In this document: positions 10,858-47,981 of the stretch, piece by piece | Layout: each line of letters starts with the position of its first letter | Numbering within the stretch: position 1 is the first letter of the stretch | Notes under the pieces: generated by a model | The model's database searches: none | Told to the model about the DNA's origin: nothing | The model's input: the letters and a program-made list of their open reading frames with translations, nothing else | Source of the DNA: Gadus chalcogrammus | Taxonomy: Eukaryota > Chordata > Actinopteri > Gadiformes > Gadidae | Reading direction: 5' to 3' | NCBI RefSeq assembly: GCF_026213295.1 | Contig: NC_079426.1 | Location: 23,072,705-23,136,704 of the forward strand | DNA: 64,000 bases | Position numbers and translations under genes: made by a program

Positions 10858-13800
10858 CTAAACAGCACAGAAACACATCAGATTATACAAGTAAGCCAAT
10901 GAAGTTTTTTTTTTAAATCACTCTGCTAGCTTGAGACATTTGTTGAACACATGTACACATGGACCATGGTACACATGGTTATTGTACAACTTTTCAAACT
11001 AGCAACAGGTTCCCTTCAAATGGGCGTGCACGTGCATGCATACGTGCATAGGCGTCTGTAGTCACACACCTGAGCAAGGCACTATACTCTGGTAGAGAGA
11101 CACTTCGGTACTGCACCCACTGGTCATCTGAAGGGCAAGAGGGCACGACTCTTGACCTGGTGAAAAGGTCAAAGGTTGCAAATCTTCGGACAGATACCTG
11201 CTTGACCCCTGGACTGTCCACCTGCTTCTGATGCAAAACCTGACAGGAATTGAGAATGGGAAGAGAGAATGGAAAATAAATAAGTATATCTACAAGTATA
11301 TGGTTGTTGGACTGTACAGATAGAAGAATCCCCTTAATGTTTTAGCCCGGTGCCCTTTCAGAAGCCCACATGATACAAACATTACCAAATTATTTGGTTC
11401 AGATCGGAGCATGTTGAGATCACGTATGCAATGGAAATAAAGCACAACATTCCATATTCCTTTTGCTTTACATTCTTCCACTGCTACATACACAGATTTT
11501 AACAGTTTTACAATACACTGTTACATTACTCTGTGACATTATTACTGTTGTAATATTATGACTGAGTCATTGTTAATCAACAGAAGAGACAATACCTAAT
11601 TTATAAAAATCTGCGTAAAACCCTCCCTAAAACATTGCGTATGCCCAAACCTCAGAATCTAAGTATGCACAAAAATATTCAGATCTATAAAACCGTGCGG
11701 CGCACACCTGTAGGCACTCTCCTTATAAATACCAACGTGCACTCAATTTTGCGTGCATGTACGAGCGAGCACGAGGGCCCAGCTCCTCCCAAGATCGTCC
11801 CATAATAGTCCTTAAAAGGTCAATGCTAATTTATCAATGAATATTCCTAGTATATAGGGAGCCTTTGCTGACCTATCAATAAACGGGAAAATGGCTACGC
11901 CTACGCCCAAAAAAAAAGCAATATTTATAAACTGTGAAATAGAAGTGCCTCTTACCGAAGTAAAGAACAGGAAGAATATTTTGTTTCGAAGCCTCAGCAC
12001 AGGGGTATCCAACTAAAATAAAAACCTTGCATGGCAGTTGTTGTAACCGAGGTAAGTTCTACCCCAAGGTAATTTCAAGAAGTATCTTGAATCTCAAAAA
12101 CCGAATCTCAGAATACCGGCATAGTATACACATAACTGGAAGTGGGCACGGGAAGCCCCCGGCATCGTCCCTGGACGAAAGGGTTGCTGGCATCATAGGG
12201 GAAAAGTTGCTTTCTGGAATTGTGTCCGAGGATGAGGGGGAAACAACCGCAGGAAAGCGAGATGGAGAAGCTGTATTAAAGCCAATACCCTTCATTATAA
12301 ACGAAAAAGGAGACCAAAATTAAATTTAAATTGACTTTATTATTTTTTTTCATTTGTGGTAGATGAAAGCAAGAAGTCCCACAAGAAATGTGCGCCGAAT
12401 GCCAGCATCCTTCCATGCACCAGCCTCAGCGGCGTCCCCCGACTTTTCCAGGCTACAGTGGGTCCAGTGCCACTGCGCTGGGCCTCAGCAACGTCCCCCA
12501 GTCTCTCCCAGGTTCCAGTGATCGCTCCACTCCGCCAGGCTCAGTTTGCGGCTCAGTGACCTCGGCCCGTGTCCTTATTGATGTTGTGCTGCAGTCACAG
12601 AAAGAAACAATAGAAGCCATTGGTAAATGAACTGCCGAAGTGCGCAATATGAGTATTGTCTGACATTTGTGCATTGTAAAGGTATATAAAAGTATATAAT
12701 GTGTCTTACCTGCCATCAATAAACACTGCATCACGTGTTCGCCCAATACAACCTCTCTAGGAGCATGCTCCTCGTTCTCTGTGTGCGCATCCATCTTGTC
12801 TGGCAATATGGGAGCAGGTGCAGGAATTCCGTTCCTCTGGTCTATGTTGTGCAAAACTGCACATGCCCAGATAGTATGGCAAACCTTTTCAAGTGTATAT
12901 AAAAGGATTCCTTCGGACTTATCAAGGCAACTCCATCGAGATTTCAAATGGCGCGCTCAACCACTACCCGGCCTCGCTCATGAACAGCATTATTACGATG
13001 CTAAGCTTCGGTTTGTGGGTTGGGGAAGGGAGTGAGGAGCCAGTTCGTCAGGGGATACTCACTATCTCCTGCATGAGAATTGTAGGCTGTAAAATATTGT
13101 TGGAAAACCACTCTAGATAACGGTTTTACTCAACCCAAAACGTATCAGTCTGTGCTTTTATAGCAAGTGTGCAGTCAATAGCTCAGATAACATTAGGAAA
13201 ACTGGACATTGCAGCAAATTGCATTCTAATGCATTTTATGTAGTGGGGCCGGGGGGTCAATTCAATCAAACCACACGGCTGGCACGAGCGCACTCAGCGA
13301 TGGCTGTGATATCCCGGGGCCTCATTTATCAACTGTGGCTCTAAATTCTCTCTTAAGAATGAAATTTAGGATGTACTTAAGGAAAAAAAATAATCTGTAT
13401 TTATCAAATTTGAGCAAGGAACGCAGTAACCAATCTTGAAAAATCCCACCTGGTCTTAACTACCACGCTCGCGCACGCTCAGGCCATTTGCATTTAGAAA
13501 CACCTCCAATTAACCATATATGGTCAAATACTTCCCTTCCTTTACCAAGGAAAGGGAAGTCTGGGGCCCCCTGCTGGAGCTGCTTCCCCTGCGACTCGAC
13601 CCCGGATAAGCGGTTTGAAGATGAGGATGAGGTCACAACGCATCCCTTTATCAACCATGTGAATGTATTTTTTCCCTCACGGTTAAAATGGCAAAGAGAG
13701 TGAAGAAAATAAACTTCTCCAACACTAAAATTGAAACGCTCATAAACTAGGTTGAATTAAACCAAGTTACTTTTTGGCTCACTTAGTGCAGGAGACATTA

Positions 13801-16800
13801 CAAATAAAAGAAAGCTTGCTGCATGGGAAAAAGTTACTGATGCAGTTAATTCAGTTGGGTCGCGAATCACAGCCCACAGCCCATCGATCTCATTGATCAC
13901 CAAGCAGATCAGAGCGATCTTTGAAGACGCGGTCCCTGCGGAGAGCATGGTATGCTAAGTCTTCCAATAACGCAAGATAAGCCATTGATTGAACTACATT
14001 TCAAACACATCTCACAGCTGTCTTTTATAGGGTTTGACACCAATTTGTCTTTTTTAAATTAGAAAAAGGAGTAATTTCAATTTAAAATCCTCCCAAGCGT
14101 GCAGCGGATGACACGAAGTAGTCGGCAATAACCCTGGGGTCATGTTTGTGGTATAGGCCTCCATCCAAACAATATAGTGACTAAAACCGTCAATGCAACC
14201 ACTGATGGCAATGCCGCACTACTACAGGGGATGACAACTTCGTTTTCATCCGCTGCACGCTTGGGAGGATGCCCGGAGCGTCTGCGTGCTGACAGAGGAA
14301 CGGAAAATGGACACGTCGAGATTTAAGTCGATATGATGTTTCAACTTTATTCTCAACATTTCGAGTTTAAAGTCGACACGTTGAGATTGAAGTCGACCTG
14401 ACATTTCAACTTTATTCTCGACATTTCGAGTTTAATGTCGACATGTTGACTTTAAAGTCGACGTGTCGATTTTAATCTCGTCACGGCAAAAATATTTTTT
14501 TTCTTCACGTGTGGCCCTAATACTCCTAATACAAATGTGTAACAGTACATTTGATGTCGTAAATATTTTTCTACAATTGTAAACACTAAATAGTCTCTAC
14601 GACTTCCCAAGTCTGTGTTACAGGTGCACAAATCCTATCCTGTGCATCAAAACTTCAAAGAGTCATGCACTTGACACTTTTGATAAAATCATTGCAGCGC
14701 AGTTGGTGTAAAACACATTCACACACCCTTGTTTCATAATCTGAGAACATGCACAAAAGTTGTGCATTCGTAAACCCAACAACAAGGGGTTTGTCCAAGT
14801 TTTTTAAAATTAATTTTGAATGTTAAATATTTTATGTTAAATCCCAAATAAATAGTTGCCATTTCTAAACGAAAGACGGAGACTCTCCTTCTCCTCCGGA
14901 AAAACACGACCGCATTGCATTGTGGTATACGGGAGTAACATGTAGGGTACAACGTATGTCAAATTTTGGGTATTTTAAGTGCACTATATAGTGCATGAGT
15001 AAAAGTTAATCTGAGCAACAACTTGAAACTGTTTAGTGTTGCAATTGTTCAATTTTGCCCATGGAGAAAATATATTTTTTAAAGAAACAGTCTGAGCCAA
15101 TGTTATTTATTTTTATTTCTACATTTCAGAATCTTGTATTTGTATTTTTTCAAGTAGAATTCTAGCTTTGTATTGTCTAATGTTCCTATTTTTAAAAGCA
15201 CCAAAGTGTGTTATGAAAACCTAGCACATTTATATCTTAGCATTTTGTTTTCTTACTATACCGAAAATGAACCGAACAGTGACCTCAAAACCGAAGTGCG
15301 TACCGAACCGAGATTTTTGTGTACCGTTACACCCGGAAAACAGTAAACAAAAAAAAACAACAACAGTACATTTCAATTCATTTCAATTTTATTTGTATAG
15401 CCTTTAATCACCATTACAGTCTCAAATGGCTTAACAGGCCAAATATTTATGACACCCCCCTTTACCCAAGCCCCCACAAGGGCAAGAAAAAACTCCCTTG
15501 AAATTAGCAAGGAAGAAATTTCCAAGTCTGTGTTACAGGTGCACAAATTCTATCCTAGGGCTGTTACGATACACAAACTCACGATTCGGTTTGTATCACG
15601 ATTTTTGACCCACGGTTCGATGCATCCCACGATTTTTTTGAATTTAAAAAGCATTTTATTCAAACAACACTTATATACCAATTAACTTAATGTAACATTT
15701 AATAACAAATAATTTGGAACACTGAACAGATTTGAACAGGGAGAACAGAAAGAATACTATTAAAGTATAGCTTAATTAATAAAGAAATAACCAAAGATTG
15801 CAGTTGGAGGATGCTTTTTGCTGGTAGGCAAAAACCCTGAACTGTTTGGTTGGTTTAGTCAAATATCCTTATTAGCGCTTCTTATTAGACTATGCAGCTT
15901 AAATAATGACATAATCAGGCCGTATAGAATGCAACATGTTTAATAGCCTAACTTTCAATAGATGGGGAAAAACATGAACGTCTAACATGAACGTCGCAAT
16001 AACGGGGCATAGTGTTACGAGTAGCATATGTGTGTGCGCGAGAATGGCAGTGTGCGTACGCATGTGTGAGTGAATCAAATCACACAAAACAATAGAGACA
16101 GGATCACACAGGCATTTTTTTTCGTGCTTGGCCCACTCTGGATAAATGTCGTTCATATCGCATATGAGGACCTTGACGGCCGTGGAGAAATGCAATCCTC
16201 CATAGCCACGGAGAGCTGTCATCACAGAGAGGCAGGGGCGGCCTTCCCTACAGGCGGGTTAGGCGGCCGCCTAGAGCGCCATCTAGAGGAGGAGCGCAAA
16301 ATAATGCGCCCAAAAAAAAAAGATTTTTCCCTCCTGGCGCATATTTTTGTGCCCCTTCTATATCTCCAACCAATATTTTGACATTAAAAAAAAAAAATCT
16401 AACATTAGGGTAAAATGAGCCAAAAATCGAAAACGGAAGGGGAACCTACCTCCTTGGTTTCGTCAGAACATGCTAGTACTATAAGGCGTTTGGTTAGGGG
16501 GGGGAGCGCTAGGAGTGAAGCTCGCCTAGAGCGCCAAATGTGCTGGGGCCGCCCCTGCAGAGAGGGCATCTCGTCGTATACTTACGGCATCGATAGGAGG
16601 GGGCGCTGTTAGCAGACTATTATTTAGACAAATTATTAGCAAATTTCAATCTGACAATTTGACCGGAGAGTTAGAAAGGGCATATCGCGCTTCTGCCTTC
16701 TCACACCGCGAGACAGGTTTGCCCCGTTCAGTGAATGGTGTTAACCGATTCTTCTTTTATATATAACCCAAGTCTAGGCAACAATAATTTGTACATTCGA

Positions 16801-19800
16801 TTATTATTCATAGATTAGAAAACAAAAGGAGATTGGTAATACTTGGGAATAACATGGGAATGAATGAAACGCGCATGCACATTTAAAAGACAGTGTTTAC
16901 AGGAAGTGCGTCATTATTGTGCATCTAGGACCCCGAGTCGATCTGGCAGCCGAGTCAAATCCGATACCCACACCGGTGAAAGATGCGTAGGCAAATTCCC
17001 TCCCTGTTTCCGCCACTTTGTCGTGCAGAGAGCACGACAAAGTTGTGGAAACAGGGAGGGAATTTGTGGAATTTGTTGTCTTCCTCATTTATAAATTCCA
17101 CCGGGGACGTAAGCACCGCGGAACGGTTGTGCCGCGGTCATCGCTGCTGATCGCTGCCACTCTAATCAATGAACCCATTTCCACCGGGCGCGCTGCGGTA
17201 CATCTCAGCAGCGTCCAAGGAGCAGCACGCCGTGCCGTTCCGTAGCACTTCTATTTTTGACGCGAGCCGTTGCTGAACCACGTCAATTTCAACAGAGCAG
17301 ATCGAGCCGGGCAGGAAGTGAAAAAGTAGAAGCCATAGAGCATCCGGTCAATTTTCAAAATAAAACACAATACTCAGCTCATGTAGCCTATCACAACTTC
17401 GACATGACCGGTGGCACTGTCATGCCAAATTTGTACCGGCTGCCAAATTTGTACCGGGCGCGTCATCCATACGTAATCCACTCCAAATCTGCCTGGCAAC
17501 AGATGATCGCTTCGTCCGTTGCCTGGCAACGGACGATCGCGTCGAATGACGTGAACATTCGCGAACCTTCTATCTAGCGATCCGTTATCTGTATTGTGCT
17601 ATTTCGTCCTTGACCTGCTTTAAACACTCAGTTTACTTGCTAAATTTGATTAAACAATTAAATACAATACAAATATAAAGTAAAAACAAGTGTTATCTGT
17701 AGGCCTACTGATATCAACATCAGTTATTAGACCGTCACACGGAGCATGCGCAGTTGGATTGGCGCGCTGCATGTTGATGTCTGTTCCAAGATACATCGTG
17801 TGTTTATTAAGGAACCCAACAAAACATTACATTATCTAGCGATCCGTTAACTGTATTATGTTATTTCGTCTTTGGCAACATGAGCGCAAATGTATTTTGA
17901 AACCGGTAACGGACGACGCGATCATCTGCTGACAGGCAGGTTTGGAATGGATTACGTATGGATGACGCGCCCGGTACAAATTTGGCAGCCGGTACAGATT
18001 TAGTGTGACAGCAGTCGTGATCGTAATTTCCGGTTAGTGCATCACGGAGTATTCGATTTGGAACAACACTGACGTCTGAAAATTAGCGCACTTAGTAAGT
18101 GCGGATAGTGTACTTCGTTTAAGTGTACTCATGGAAGTATGGATATCGGAACACGGCACAGGTCAGCAGTCAATCAATCAAAGGGTCTCAGAGGGTCGGC
18201 AACATGGAGGACGAGAGACTGATTGTCGAACGTGGAGCAACATAAAATAATTTATGAAATAAATCATCCTTTTATAAGGACAATGTCAGAAAGGAGTCGA
18301 CAAAGCCTGGCGTTTAATTGCAGTAGTTTTGGGAGTGGAAGGTGAGTACATTAGGTTTAGGACTATCGCGTGATCTCGTGTGAATACGGCTGGCTACGCT
18401 GCCGTTACGCGCCCGGTGGAAATTGATGCATGGCAGAGTTCGCAGCAGTGTACGCCCCACCGGTACGTCCCCGGTGGGGGCATACAAGGAAGCATCGCGC
18501 ATTGTCTTCTCAGGATAACTTATCCAGTCAAAACTCCTTATTTTACCTCTGAAATTCATCCTTCCGATGTCCAGTAACTTGTATCAAGAAACTCGACCTA
18601 CCTAAACGACGCTGAAGTTGGCATCCGATTCGCAGCATCCGATTCAGCAGCTGGTCCACTTTAAATCGGTCCTGATTGAAAACCACTACACCTAGACTCT
18701 TCAAATCTGGACTAAATTATCACAGTGAGGCTATACATTATAATAAACATAGTTACAGATTTGTGAAACCTTTTTTCTATTTGTGAAAATGCAATACAGG
18801 CTAATTTTAATGCTTTTTAGGGGTCCAGACTGCATTAGAACGGGTCCTGATTGAAAACCACTACACCAAGACTCTTCAAATCTAGACTAAATTATCACAG
18901 TGAGGCTATACATTATGTAAAACATAGTTTCAGATTTGTGAAACCTTTACCCTATTTGTGAAAATGCAATAAAGGCACATTTTAATGCTTTTTAGGGGTC
19001 CAGACCGCATTAGAACTGATCCTGATTAAAAACCACTACACCTAGACTCTTCAAATCTGGACTAAATTATCACAGTGAGGCTATACAGGTGTAGTGGTTT
19101 TCAATCAGGACCGATTTGAAGATTCTAAGTGGTTTTCAAGCCGAATCGGATGCTGCGAATCGGATGCCAACTTCAGCGTCGTCCTACCTAAGCTGTTTCT
19201 GAGTTCTAGTTAAAGGAGTTGTTTCTACAAATTAAACACATATTGAAACACTGTCTACATATTTATATCAATTAATCTGTATTGACCAGGAGGAGTGGAG
19301 TATATCATTATCATTTCCGGATTACGCTTAATAAAAGTTGCGCAGCTTTGTTGCCAAGAGATATATATGGCAGCGAAGGATTTTCTGTAACCATGTATGG
19401 TAATGATTCTGCATCCAGCTGGCTACAGTCCCTGCTCCCAGTCATGGAGACAGAGTGAGGAACACATCAGATAAGATCCACGGGACGCACTTGCCAAACA
19501 CACTTGATAATGGAATACATTGCAATCAAGTTCTTATTCAATCAGTATGGATGATAATGTCATATTGGTATTCGTTATCTGCAATATATAACTACGATTT
19601 TAGGGTAACATCATATGTAAGAGGCGTAATTGTCATGTGTTAGGTGCTTATAACGCATGATCAACATTTATGCATCGATCAAAGTCCGATGTGTGTGTCC
19701 CCTGAATAACAAACATTGTATTGAATGTGTTTCATTTTGTATGACACATGTAAGAGCCTGTAGATGTATGTCAATATGATTCAATCTGCCATCAGATGGA

Positions 19801-19962
19801 GGATGTATTCACCTGTCGCAGTAAGGTCCACCTCGCACGGGCCACATCAGCACCCGCGATTGCATCCTCATCCAGTTTCCGTGTCTGATTCCCCTCATCT
19901 TTACCATCTAGCAATGGTCCTGAGAAACGTTCGTCTTTCTCTTCACACATTTCTCTCTGCAT
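10793..19962 (-). CDS. camkmt: CAMKMT, calmodulin-lysine N-methyltransferase (5' three exons; gene continues beyond position 1)
   Basis: Three phase-compatible minus-strand exons (19,962-19,813; 11,239-11,070; 10,857-10,793) encode 128 residues plus one base. Exon 1 ends with ARWTLLRQ, exon 2 carries VSVRRFATFDLF and WVQYRSVSLPEYS, and exon 3 carries NEVLNSFDNTGNV; these align with the N-terminal part of vertebrate CAMKMT as I know it. The enzyme trimethylates a lysine of calmodulin using S-adenosylmethionine. The Rossmann-fold catalytic part is encoded by later exons, which I could not find in 1-10,792, so that stretch is read as intron 3. The start is the first in-frame ATG after an in-frame TAA. 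Intron 1 (8.6 kb) is packed with transposons. The gene is divergent from PREPL, as in mammals. Confidence 0.9.
11070..11239 (-). CDS. camkmt: CAMKMT exon 2
   Basis: 170 nt, acceptor CTGTCAG, donor CTCAG|GTGTGT. Reads VLHQKQ...VSVRRFATFDLF...WVQYRSVSLPEYSALL and ends with two bases of an Arg codon. Confidence 0.9.
11891..12630 (+). pseudogene. Harbinger MADF/Myb-like accessory protein, broken
   Basis: Starts MATPTPKKKAIFINCEIEVP, then KNRKNILFRSLSTGVSN and a stop. It continues in another frame with LDERVAGIIGEKLLSGIVSE and EDEGETTAGKRDGEAV. This pattern (acidic EVE-type helix, FGSLSTGVSN-like, LDERIASIIG-like) is that of the DNA-binding partner of Harbinger transposases. Stops and frameshifts show it is dead. 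Confidence 0.6.
12700..13230 (-). pseudogene. Harbinger (HARBI1-like) transposase, C-terminal remnant
   Basis: Minus-strand pieces in several frames: FPNVIWAIDCT (first Asp of the DDE site) near 13,195, and KSRWSCLDKSEGILLYTLEK and VCHTIWACAVLHNIDQRNGI near 12,850-12,950. These are hallmark HARBI1-family strings. Stops interrupt the middle. Confidence 0.65.
13318..13960 (+). pseudogene. Second Harbinger remnant with MADF-like gene
   Basis: GGGGCCTCATTTATCAAC at 13,318 resembles a Harbinger end. From 13,688 MAKRVKKINFSNTKIETLIN, then in other frames KLAAWEKVTDAV and SVGSRITAHS: another MADF-type accessory gene broken by stops. The LINE fragment at 13,535 lies between. Confidence 0.5.
13535..13640 (+). 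mobile_element. LINE 3' fragment (Rex/RTE-like), copy 1
   Basis: GGAAAGGGAAGTCTGGGGCC through CCCCGGATAAGCGG matches another copy at 40,540-40,600. The implied protein end (VWGPLLELLP type) is common in fish LINE 3' ends. Confidence 0.55.
14087..14270. mobile_element. Fold-back MITE
   Basis: Inverted ends ATCCTCCCAAGCGTGCAGCG (14,087 onward) and its complement ending at 14,270, about 35 bp each with small mismatches. No clear target duplication. Confidence 0.65.
14305..14485. repeat. Minisatellite rich in GTCGAC and TTTCGAGTTTA
   Basis: Alternating units such as AACTTTATTCTCGACATTTC and GAGTTTAAAGTCGACACGTT, both strands similar, so parts are palindromic. Confidence 0.8.
14486..15555. other. 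CAMKMT intron 1: truncated repeats
   Basis: 15,280-15,335 ends like a hAT element (GTACCGTTACACC). 15,366-15,520 resembles a common fish dispersed repeat (ATTTCAATTTTATTTGTATAG). AAGTCTGTGTTACAGGTGCA occurs at 14,608 and again at 15,522. Confidence 0.5.
15556..16620. mobile_element. hAT-type element, left end only, with a nested MITE
   Basis: Starts TAGGGCTGTTACGATACACA, a common fish hAT end. The right end was not found. A smaller hAT MITE is inserted at 16,233-16,557. Confidence 0.45.
16233..16557. mobile_element. hAT MITE with 8-bp duplication
   Basis: Starts CAGGGGCGGCC and ends GGCCGCCCCTG. CAGAGAGG is duplicated exactly at 16,225-16,232 and 16,558-16,565. CGCCTAGAGCGCCA occurs near each end, inside the terminal repeats. 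Confidence 0.85.
16992..17066. repeat. 75-bp hairpin, 35-bp arms
   Basis: Arms at 16,992-17,026 and 17,032-17,066 pair at 33 of 35 positions around AGAGA. The start is CAAATTCCCTCCCTGTTTCC. Confidence 0.85.
17429..17998. mobile_element. Inverted-repeat element of unknown family
   Basis: Arms 17,429-17,511 and 17,919-17,998 share CCAAATTTGTACCGG and GCGCGTCATCCATACGTAAT (inverted). TCTAGCGATCCGTTA also repeats directly at 17,572 and 17,834. No target duplication recognised. Confidence 0.6.
18606..19182. mobile_element. Mutator-like MITE with perfect 40-bp inverted repeats
   Basis: 18,606-18,645 and 19,143-19,182 are exact inverse copies beginning ACGACGCTGAAGTTGGCATC. The flanks carry a 9-bp duplication CCTACCTAA (18,597-18,605 and 19,183-19,191), the size used by Mutator-like transposons. 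The inside is a 175-bp unit repeated about 2.4 times (18,668; 18,843; 19,018). Confidence 0.85.
19192..19812. other. CAMKMT intron 1 near exon 1: nothing recognised
   Basis: AT-rich unique-looking sequence ending at the exon 1 donor. No repeats or ORFs worth calling. Confidence 0.5.
19813..19962 (-). CDS. camkmt: CAMKMT exon 1 (start codon 19,962-19,960)
   Basis: 150 nt, 50 codons, ending in phase 0 at CGACAG|GTGAAT. It starts MQREMCEEKDERFSG and ends ARARWTLLRQ, matching the ARWKLLRQ that closes human exon 1. An in-frame TAA lies nine codons upstream of the ATG. Confidence 0.88.
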
Positions 19963-20553
19963 CTTCCCGACGTCCTTGTTGGCAAATTACATATATTGTT
20001 TATAAAAAAAATGGTAGCAAACATAAGTGAATCACAGTGTATGTGGACTTTAAATTGCAGCACTTAGGTAATGTAGGAAACGAGTTTGCTGAAGTGTACG
20101 GCTTTAGTGGTAAAATGTTCCTTTATGTGAGCCGCGGTCACCTGTTACCACTGACCGTTACTTCCGTACACTCAGCTCATTGGAGACATGCTAGTGGATC
20201 ACGGATATCATCGTTCAAAGTGAAGCCATACAAACACGTGGTGCCTGTATCTGGGATTGATTACTTCTGTGTAGAATCTTGCCCGCGTCATTGCCGGCTT
20301 TTCTGTCACCGTTTCCTGCACGTGTGTTTACATGTAAAACACTGCGTTGGACTCGTTGTAGCCTGAATATTACTTTTGTTTTAAATATAAAAGGAGGCAT
20401 ACGATTTGAATAACTGAAAACAATTAAACGAAAGGGCGGGGTTGTGTTTCAGTGCCGTAAGAAACTCTGTTTTAGAACTGGAAAAAATACATGTTGTAAA
20501 ATCGACCCTGTATTACGGCTAAAGAGAGCATTTATTGCAATGTTATGTGAGCA
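19963..20553. promoter_or_regulatory. Divergent CAMKMT/PREPL intergenic region, probable bidirectional promoter
   Basis: Only 591 bp separate the CAMKMT and PREPL start codons, which point away from each other, so both 5' UTRs and core promoters must lie here or in unseen upstream non-coding exons. I see no convincing TATA box placed for either gene; a TATAAA-like stretch near 20,386 is in AT-rich context. The shared promoter is inferred from geometry and from the same arrangement in mammals. Confidence 0.55.
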
Positions 20554-32869
<12,316 letters not shown>

Positions 32870-33040
32870 CCTCCATGGTCAGAGCGCTGTGGAAGAGGCC
32901 GAGCTACTCAAAGATCCACAAGGCCACAAGGACTGTGCTGCCCTGATCCAGAGTAGCTTGTATTCACTAGAATGTAATGTGATGCAATTATCCAGTGGTA
33001 GCCTTTATTCTGTAGGTTGTACAATGAACTTTTTCTTTAA

Positions 33041-33316
33041 AAGGTACCATGACATGCCACCAGGTGTGGTGTGATTAGCTGTTACAAGCCGAAGAAGAGA
33101 ATCTGTCTCTGTTGACATCACAGGTGGGCGTGTTCACCTAGCTATGTACTGGATAGATCAGTCTACCAGCCTATCCATTGGACTGTAGCAACTGTTGCTC
33201 ATCTATCCGTTACACATCTAGGTAAACACGCCCACGTGTGATTTCATAAGAGACCGATTTTTAAAACGGCATGTAACGGCTAATCACACCACACCTACTG
33301 GCAGGTCATGGGACCT
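33041..33316. mobile_element. Fold-back MITE flanked by TTAA, probably in PREPL 3' UTR
   Basis: Two inverted arms of roughly 100-130 bp (from 33,041 and back from 33,316) share GTGTGGTGTGATTAGC and GTGGGCGTGTT. The ends read AAGGTACCATGACATG and, inverted, AGGTCCCATGACCTG. TTAA is present at 33,037-33,040 and 33,317-33,320. TTAA duplication fits piggyBac- or Kolobok-type non-autonomous elements. Confidence 0.75.
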
Positions 33317-33364
33317 TTAACCTGAATTTTCAAACAGAAATGACTATTCTTTTTACATTAAAGT

Positions 33365-33370
33365 AATAAA
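33365..33370 (+). terminator. Candidate PREPL poly(A) signal
   Basis: AATAAA about 500 bp after the PREPL stop, followed by an A-run. A second AATAAA lies at 33,722-33,727; using it would make PREPL and SLC3A1 transcripts overlap. Confidence 0.4.
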
Positions 33371-33448
33371 AAAAAAAATGAGTGCTTTCAATTTGGGTCC
33401 AGTTAAGCATTACATGTGCCTCACATCTCTTCTATCCATTGACTATTT

Positions 33449-33530
33449 AACAATTATTCGCCAAAGGCAAAGTGAATAGTGGGGAATAGCTATTTCCCAC
33501 TATTCACGCAGCCTGAGGTGAATAATTGTT
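33449..33530. repeat. 82-bp near-perfect palindrome between convergent genes
   Basis: Arms of about 41 bp (AACAATTATTCGCC...GTGAATAGTGGG...AATAG and its inverse) with essentially no loop and a few mismatches. It lies between the PREPL and SLC3A1 poly(A) signals. It is probably a MITE remnant and could form a strong hairpin in either transcript. Confidence 0.7.
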
Positions 33531-33646
33531 TTAGTATATACTACACGTGAACACTCAAAAAATAATTAAGATACAACTTTTTGCCGGGATTTTGTATTTA
33601 CTTTTTTGCGGTTTATTTGTCTTAATAGCGTTGCAAAGCGGGACAT

Positions 33647-33652
33647 TTTATT
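33647..33652 (-). terminator. SLC3A1 candidate poly(A) signal
   Basis: AATAAA on the minus strand 151 bp after the SLC3A1 stop. A second copy lies at 33,617-33,612. Confidence 0.55.
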
Positions 33653-33802
33653 ATGAAAAAAATATCCAGAGTTTGAGATCTCAATCATGGGATATTGCCC
33701 ATGATCCCGCGATAGCGAACCAATAAAATTGCGCCATCTTAGGAGGTTCACGTGTAGCATATACTAAGTCTAAGTAGCCCGCCGTTGCCATGGCATCTGG
33801 TG

Positions 33803-47698
<13,896 letters not shown>

Positions 47699-47981
47699 TT
47701 AATAGCCTAATTCGGCCCTCGTTGTTAGTTATCCCAGTGCACTTCGGTAGCGAGAAGTCCGGTGTGTTTCAGCCTAAAAACGCCCATGACTCTGTGAGGG
47801 TCATAGTGCAGAATCTCAGACATGCACTACCGAACTGAAGGCGACATGTGCCTCACGCATGAACGCGCTGCGCGCGAGGTAACGTGGAATGTGAAACACA
47901 TAGAGACATGGGGCACCTCCGTCGCTGGTTCACCACCAGAGACACCAGAGATATGGGGCAACTCTGTCACTGAGTCTAGAG

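Larger units (their letters stand above)
11590..13300. mobile_element. Decayed PIF/Harbinger element
   Basis: The left side has TAATTTATAAAAATCTGCGT-type terminal sequence. The interior holds a plus-strand MADF/Myb-like accessory gene remnant and a minus-strand transposase remnant, the usual two-gene layout of Harbinger elements. Ends are approximate. Confidence 0.65.

Noticed and set aside
12453..12947. Host HARBI1 gene
   Set aside because: Strings match Harbinger transposase but the frame is broken by stops and lies next to a broken accessory gene and element ends, so it is a transposon remnant.
20215..20400. CAMKMT exon 1 in the minus-strand frame starting MPPFIFKTKV
   Set aside because: It has no similarity to CAMKMT and no fitting donor; the exon at 19,962-19,813 ends ARWTLLRQ and fits phase and sequence.
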